Below, in pieces: positions 31,695 to 33,738 of a stretch of 33,738 nucleotides of DNA; position 1 is the first letter of the stretch, and every line of letters begins with the position of its first letter. The translations under genes were made by a program, and so were the position numbers. The notes under the pieces are model-generated. The model ran no database searches. It saw nothing but the letters and a program-made list of their open reading frames with translations, and was not told where the DNA came from. The stretch is from assembly GCA_004525935.1 (NCBI GenBank), contig SPBP01000002.1:1-33738 (forward strand). Direction: 5' to 3'. The DNA comes from Lentisphaerales bacterium. Lineage in GTDB: Bacteria > Verrucomicrobiota > Kiritimatiellia > SPBP01.

Positions 31695-31727
31695 TGACAC
31701 GCGGTGTCAGTTGGTGACAGTGCTGTC
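31695..31727. repeat. Two adjacent small inverted repeats
   Basis: TGACAC-GCG-GTGTCA (31695-31709) is a perfect inverted repeat, and GACAG-TG-CTGTC (31716-31727) follows at once. Both derive from a TGACA(C/G) unit and lie just before the DnaA box. They may be binding sites or a transcript end after the tRNA. Confidence 0.4.
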
Positions 31728-31731
31728 TTCT

Positions 31732-31740
31732 TGTGGATAA
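31732..31740 (-). promoter_or_regulatory. Perfect DnaA-box sequence
   Basis: TGTGGATAA, i.e. TTATCCACA on the minus strand, is the exact E. coli consensus box. It is a single site between tRNA-Gln and the methyltransferase gene. A 9-mer can occur by chance, but the location close to dnaN and the flanking repeats increase interest. Confidence 0.4.
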
Positions 31741-31783
31741 CGGGAATTATTCTGCGGCCGCCAGAGCCCTGGCAAACAGCGTT

Positions 31784-32800
31784 CTACTGAATCTCACCCG
31801 CGCGAACTGCGGTAATGAAATCCATACCGAACTCGTCCTCCCCGAGAAGCACCGCTCTTGCCATTTTGAAACCGAGCGACTCCGTATCGAGGGCGCCAAG
31901 CACCTGCGCACTAATCTGCAGTGGGTCGACAATGCCACCGTCGGCGCCGGCTTCTATCGCGAGATAAGCAAAAACCTGGTTCAGCAACTTCCGAGCAGGC
32001 ATGCCGAACGAAATGTTGCTGAGGCCGGCAGCTATGTGAATGTCCGGCCCGAAAGCCTGGCGGATCGCGGAAACAGCCTCGAGAAATGAGGTGCCGTTGC
32101 TCTGATCCGTTGATATCGGGAAGACAAGGGGGTCAACATGAATTGCGCTGTCCTTGAAACCCGCGGACCTCAGCGTCGGGATGAGCCCGTTCAGGTTGGC
32201 AAGACGCCCCTCTGTTGTACACGGCAAGTCTGTTTCTCCCGCGGCGCTTGCAACAACGGCCGCGTTGAACTCGCGCGCGATGTCGATAGCGGCGGTACGT
32301 TCGAGTGACACAGAGTTGAGCATCGGGGCGCTACGATCCGAATCCGCTGCTGCGAGCCCGGCGCGAAGCAACTCCGTATTAGAGGAGTCGATACACACCG
32401 GCAGCGCTGACGCCTGCTGCGCTGCTTCAACAATCCAGCGGAGACCTCGCTCCTTCGTCTCGGCATCGGTACCGTACTCGTCGACATTGATGTCGAGGTA
32501 TGTTGCCCCGGCCTCCTGCTGTCGGAGCGCAAGAAACCGGATATATTCTGCGGCAGCCAGCTTGCCGCCGTCGTCGCCGAACAGCCCCTGCCACAGTGCG
32601 ACGGCGCAGTGCTTTACGCGCGCCGCCTGCCAGTCTGCGGTGTCATAAAAGTGGGCGGGGATCGGCAACACCTGTGCCCCTTTGGCGGTCTCGTAGACAA
32701 TGGCGAAGCTTCCGTCCGACTGCTCGCGGACAAAAACCCCTCCGACCTTGTAAATTCTTGTACAGTGAATGTTCTCGCCGATACAGATGAACTGCTTCAC
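31784..32800 (-). CDS. Methyltetrahydrofolate:corrinoid methyltransferase-like protein
   Basis: A 338-residue pterin-binding TIM-barrel protein of the MeTr/dihydropteroate-synthase superfamily. It shows GENIHCTR at the start, LDINVDEYGTD (pterin-contacting Asp/Asn), VCIDSSN, NSVSLE and GLSNISFGMP, the last being characteristic of methyltetrahydrofolate-dependent methyltransferases (MetH middle domain, AcsE, MtvA). Between the GENIH motif and the barrel it has an extra block of about 60-70 residues not seen in minimal MeTr enzymes. GTG 32800 was chosen because AAGGA stands seven bases upstream. No corrinoid protein or partner subunit is adjacent. Dihydropteroate synthase for folate is a less likely reading. 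A promoter candidate lies at 32848-32876. Confidence 0.85.
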   Translation of the reverse strand: MKQFICIGENIHCTRIYKVGGVFVREQSDGSFAIVYETAKGAQVLPIPAHFYDTADWQAARVKHCAVALWQGLFGDDGGKLAAAEYIRFLALRQQEAGATYLDINVDEYGTDAETKERGLRWIVEAAQQASALPVCIDSSNTELLRAGLAAADSDRSAPMLNSVSLERTAAIDIAREFNAAVVASAAGETDLPCTTEGRLANLNGLIPTLRSAGFKDSAIHVDPLVFPISTDQSNGTSFLEAVSAIRQAFGPDIHIAAGLSNISFGMPARKLLNQVFAYLAIEAGADGGIVDPLQISAQVLGALDTESLGFKMARAVLLGEDEFGMDFITAVRAGEIQ

Positions 32801-32847
32801 GATGGTGTCCTTTCGTGTTTCTCGGGTCCCGGTTAGTGAGTGGGCGC

Positions 32848-32876
32848 ATAATGACAAAAGGATGCGCGCGGTTCAA
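32848..32876 (-). promoter_or_regulatory. Candidate promoter for the methyltransferase-like gene
   Basis: On the minus strand TTGAAC is followed by a 17-nt spacer and CATTAT, leaving a leader of about 45 nt before GTG 32800. Confidence 0.4.
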
Positions 32877-32915
32877 GGCTTTCGGTGAAGACAGACATAA
32901 TGCCGCGTGCGCAAA

Positions 32916-32944
32916 TTGACAGGCCGGGCATGATTGGCTATCTT
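32916..32944 (+). promoter_or_regulatory. Sigma-70-type promoter for tRNA-Met
   Basis: A perfect TTGACA (32916-32921), a 17-nt spacer and TATCTT (32939-32944) lie 45 bp upstream of the tRNA. Confidence 0.65.
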
Positions 32945-32989
32945 CATGTGGAACGTGTGGTCCGGTTTCAGCAGCAATTGAGAAGAGAC

Positions 32990-33066
32990 GGCGGCGTAGC
33001 TCAGTTGGTTAGAGCAGTGGAATCATAATCCACGAGTCCGGGGTTCGAGTCCCTGCGCCGCTACCA
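32990..33066 (+). tRNA. tRNA-Met(CAT), elongator type (Ile2 not excluded)
   Basis: A 77-nt cloverleaf with acceptor stem GGCGGCG/CGCCGCT (a G-T at the first pair). The anticodon stem GTGGA/TCCAC surrounds loop ATCATAA (anticodon CAT), and the T arm is CGGGG-TTCGAGT-CCCTG with encoded CCA. Elongator Met and the lysidine-modified Ile2 tRNA share CAT and are hard to tell apart from sequence. The initiator tRNA is disfavoured, as three G-C pairs are not seen at the base of the anticodon stem. It converges with panB, whose end is 14 bp away. Confidence 0.92.
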
Positions 33067-33080
33067 AATGGCTATTGCTG

Positions 33081-33738
33081 CTATTGAAACGAATGCTCGG
33101 CTGACGGGAATGAGCCCTGCTCGACGTCCTGCTTGAAATTCAGCAATGCATCCTTTGCAAGCTTTCCGAGCGCGGCATATTGTTTGACGAACTTGAGCTT
33201 TGGGGCCGCGGCGCCGTGAAGGCCGAGCACGTCATGGAGCACGAGTATCTGGCCATCGCAATGCGGGCCGGCACCAATCCCGATGGTGGGAACGCTGACG
33301 GCAGCCGTAATTTCTCGGGCGAGTTCTGAAGGAATACACTCGAGCACGATTGCAAACACCCCGGCAGCATCCAACGATGCTGCGTCTGCCAGAAGTTGTT
33401 TGGCTTCCGCAGGTTTCCGCCCTTGTATCTTGTATCCACCCATTGCCAGAAGGCTCTGTGGCGTCAACCCGATATGACCGAGTACCGGGATGCCATTCTG
33501 AGTGAGAGCTGAGATAGTCCTGGATCGAACCTTGCCACCCTCCACCTTGACGGCGTCGGCCCCGGCTTCTTTGATGAAGCGCCCAGCGTTCTCGAGAGCT
33601 GTGCTGATGGACGAATGATAGGACATGAACGGCATATCGGCGACAACGAGCGCATTGCCGACACCGCGCGCAACGGCGGAGGTATGATGCAGCATTTCCT
33701 CCATGGTAACAGGCAGGGTGGTTTCATAGCCCAGCACG
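33081..33738 (-). CDS. panB: Ketopantoate hydroxymethyltransferase, partial
   Basis: PanB adds a hydroxymethyl group from methylene-THF to alpha-ketoisovalerate, the first step toward pantothenate. About 219 residues are present, continuing beyond the right edge; the family is about 260-280 residues, so only roughly the first 45 are missing. They begin at the equivalent of the VLGYETTLPVTMEEMLHHT segment and include VADMPFMSYH, KVEGG, GHIGLTPQS, VLECIPSELA and IGIGAGPHCDGQILVLHD, with the metal- and substrate-binding residues of the barrel. It shares the pantothenate/CoA route with coaB at 3477-4109 but is not its neighbour. The apparent GTG at the edge is internal, not the real start. Confidence 0.95.
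   Translation of the reverse strand, partial: VLGYETTLPVTMEEMLHHTSAVARGVGNALVVADMPFMSYHSSISTALENAGRFIKEAGADAVKVEGGKVRSRTISALTQNGIPVLGHIGLTPQSLLAMGGYKIQGRKPAEAKQLLADAASLDAAGVFAIVLECIPSELAREITAAVSVPTIGIGAGPHCDGQILVLHDVLGLHGAAAPKLKFVKQYAALGKLAKDALLNFKQDVEQGSFPSAEHSFQ

Noticed and set aside
1-33738. CRISPR array, transposase, integrase, toxin-antitoxin or restriction genes
   Set aside because: I looked for regularly spaced direct repeats and for the family motifs and saw none.

Overview
The window is about 33.7 kb of densely packed bacterial chromosome. GC content is high over most of it (about 60% by eye) and falls clearly around dnaN. The cell envelope is Gram-negative: there is an LptF/LptG-type permease, an outer-membrane beta-barrel protein, a Spy/CpxP-like periplasmic protein, UppP and MurA. 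Several traits suit an uncultivated lineage of the PVC superphylum or a neighbouring phylum (Lentisphaerota, Kiritimatiellota, Omnitrophota or Hydrogenedentota type). These are MurA with Asp at the usual catalytic Cys position, an atypical DnaA-box recognition loop, pyruvate phosphate dikinase, GAF-PP2C/STAS signalling, and intergenic repeats of a kind I associate with metagenome-derived genomes. This placement is inference; no rRNA gene is present to settle it.

Layout, left to right. 1-341: a structured, gene-free stretch of small hairpins. 342-2205 (minus): histidine kinase followed by a stand-alone receiver protein. 2340-2963 (plus): zinc-ribbon membrane protein. 2964-3476: gene-free, holding an inverted-repeat element of about 237 bp that encloses the decayed start of a four-helix-bundle (23S rRNA IVS-type) gene. 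3477-5986 (minus): coaB and the grpE-dnaJ pair. 6177-8183 (minus): STAS protein and PP2C phosphatase, a partner-switching module. Divergent from it, 8332-11161 (plus): two GT4 glycosyltransferases overlapping a phospholipase-D-like gene with a C-terminal cysteine cluster. 11338-14505 (plus): rplU-rpmA-obg and an LptF/G permease. 14556-17999 (plus): pilT, then fabG-fabF-acp. 18046-21748 (minus): ppdK-uppP. 21896-23080 (minus) and 23310-26621 (plus): outer-membrane protein divergent from tkt-murA. 26696-28518 (minus): M24 peptidase and Spy-like protein. 28882-31560 (plus): dnaA-dnaN, with AT-rich spacers and palindromes resembling an origin. Then tRNA-Gln(CTG), one perfect DnaA box, a methyltetrahydrofolate methyltransferase (minus), tRNA-Met(CAT) and the 3' part of panB (minus), which runs off the window.

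Most genes are housekeeping: chaperones, ribosome biogenesis, envelope precursors, central carbon metabolism, replication initiation, pantothenate/CoA synthesis. The parts most worth a second look are the inverted-repeat element at 3166-3402, the glycosyltransferase/PLD operon beside a partner-switching module, the compact fabG-fabF-acp set, the MurA and DnaA active-site variants, and the base-composition break with origin-like signals around dnaN. I found no CRISPR array, transposase, integrase or clear defence system, and nothing that I can confidently call a new system.
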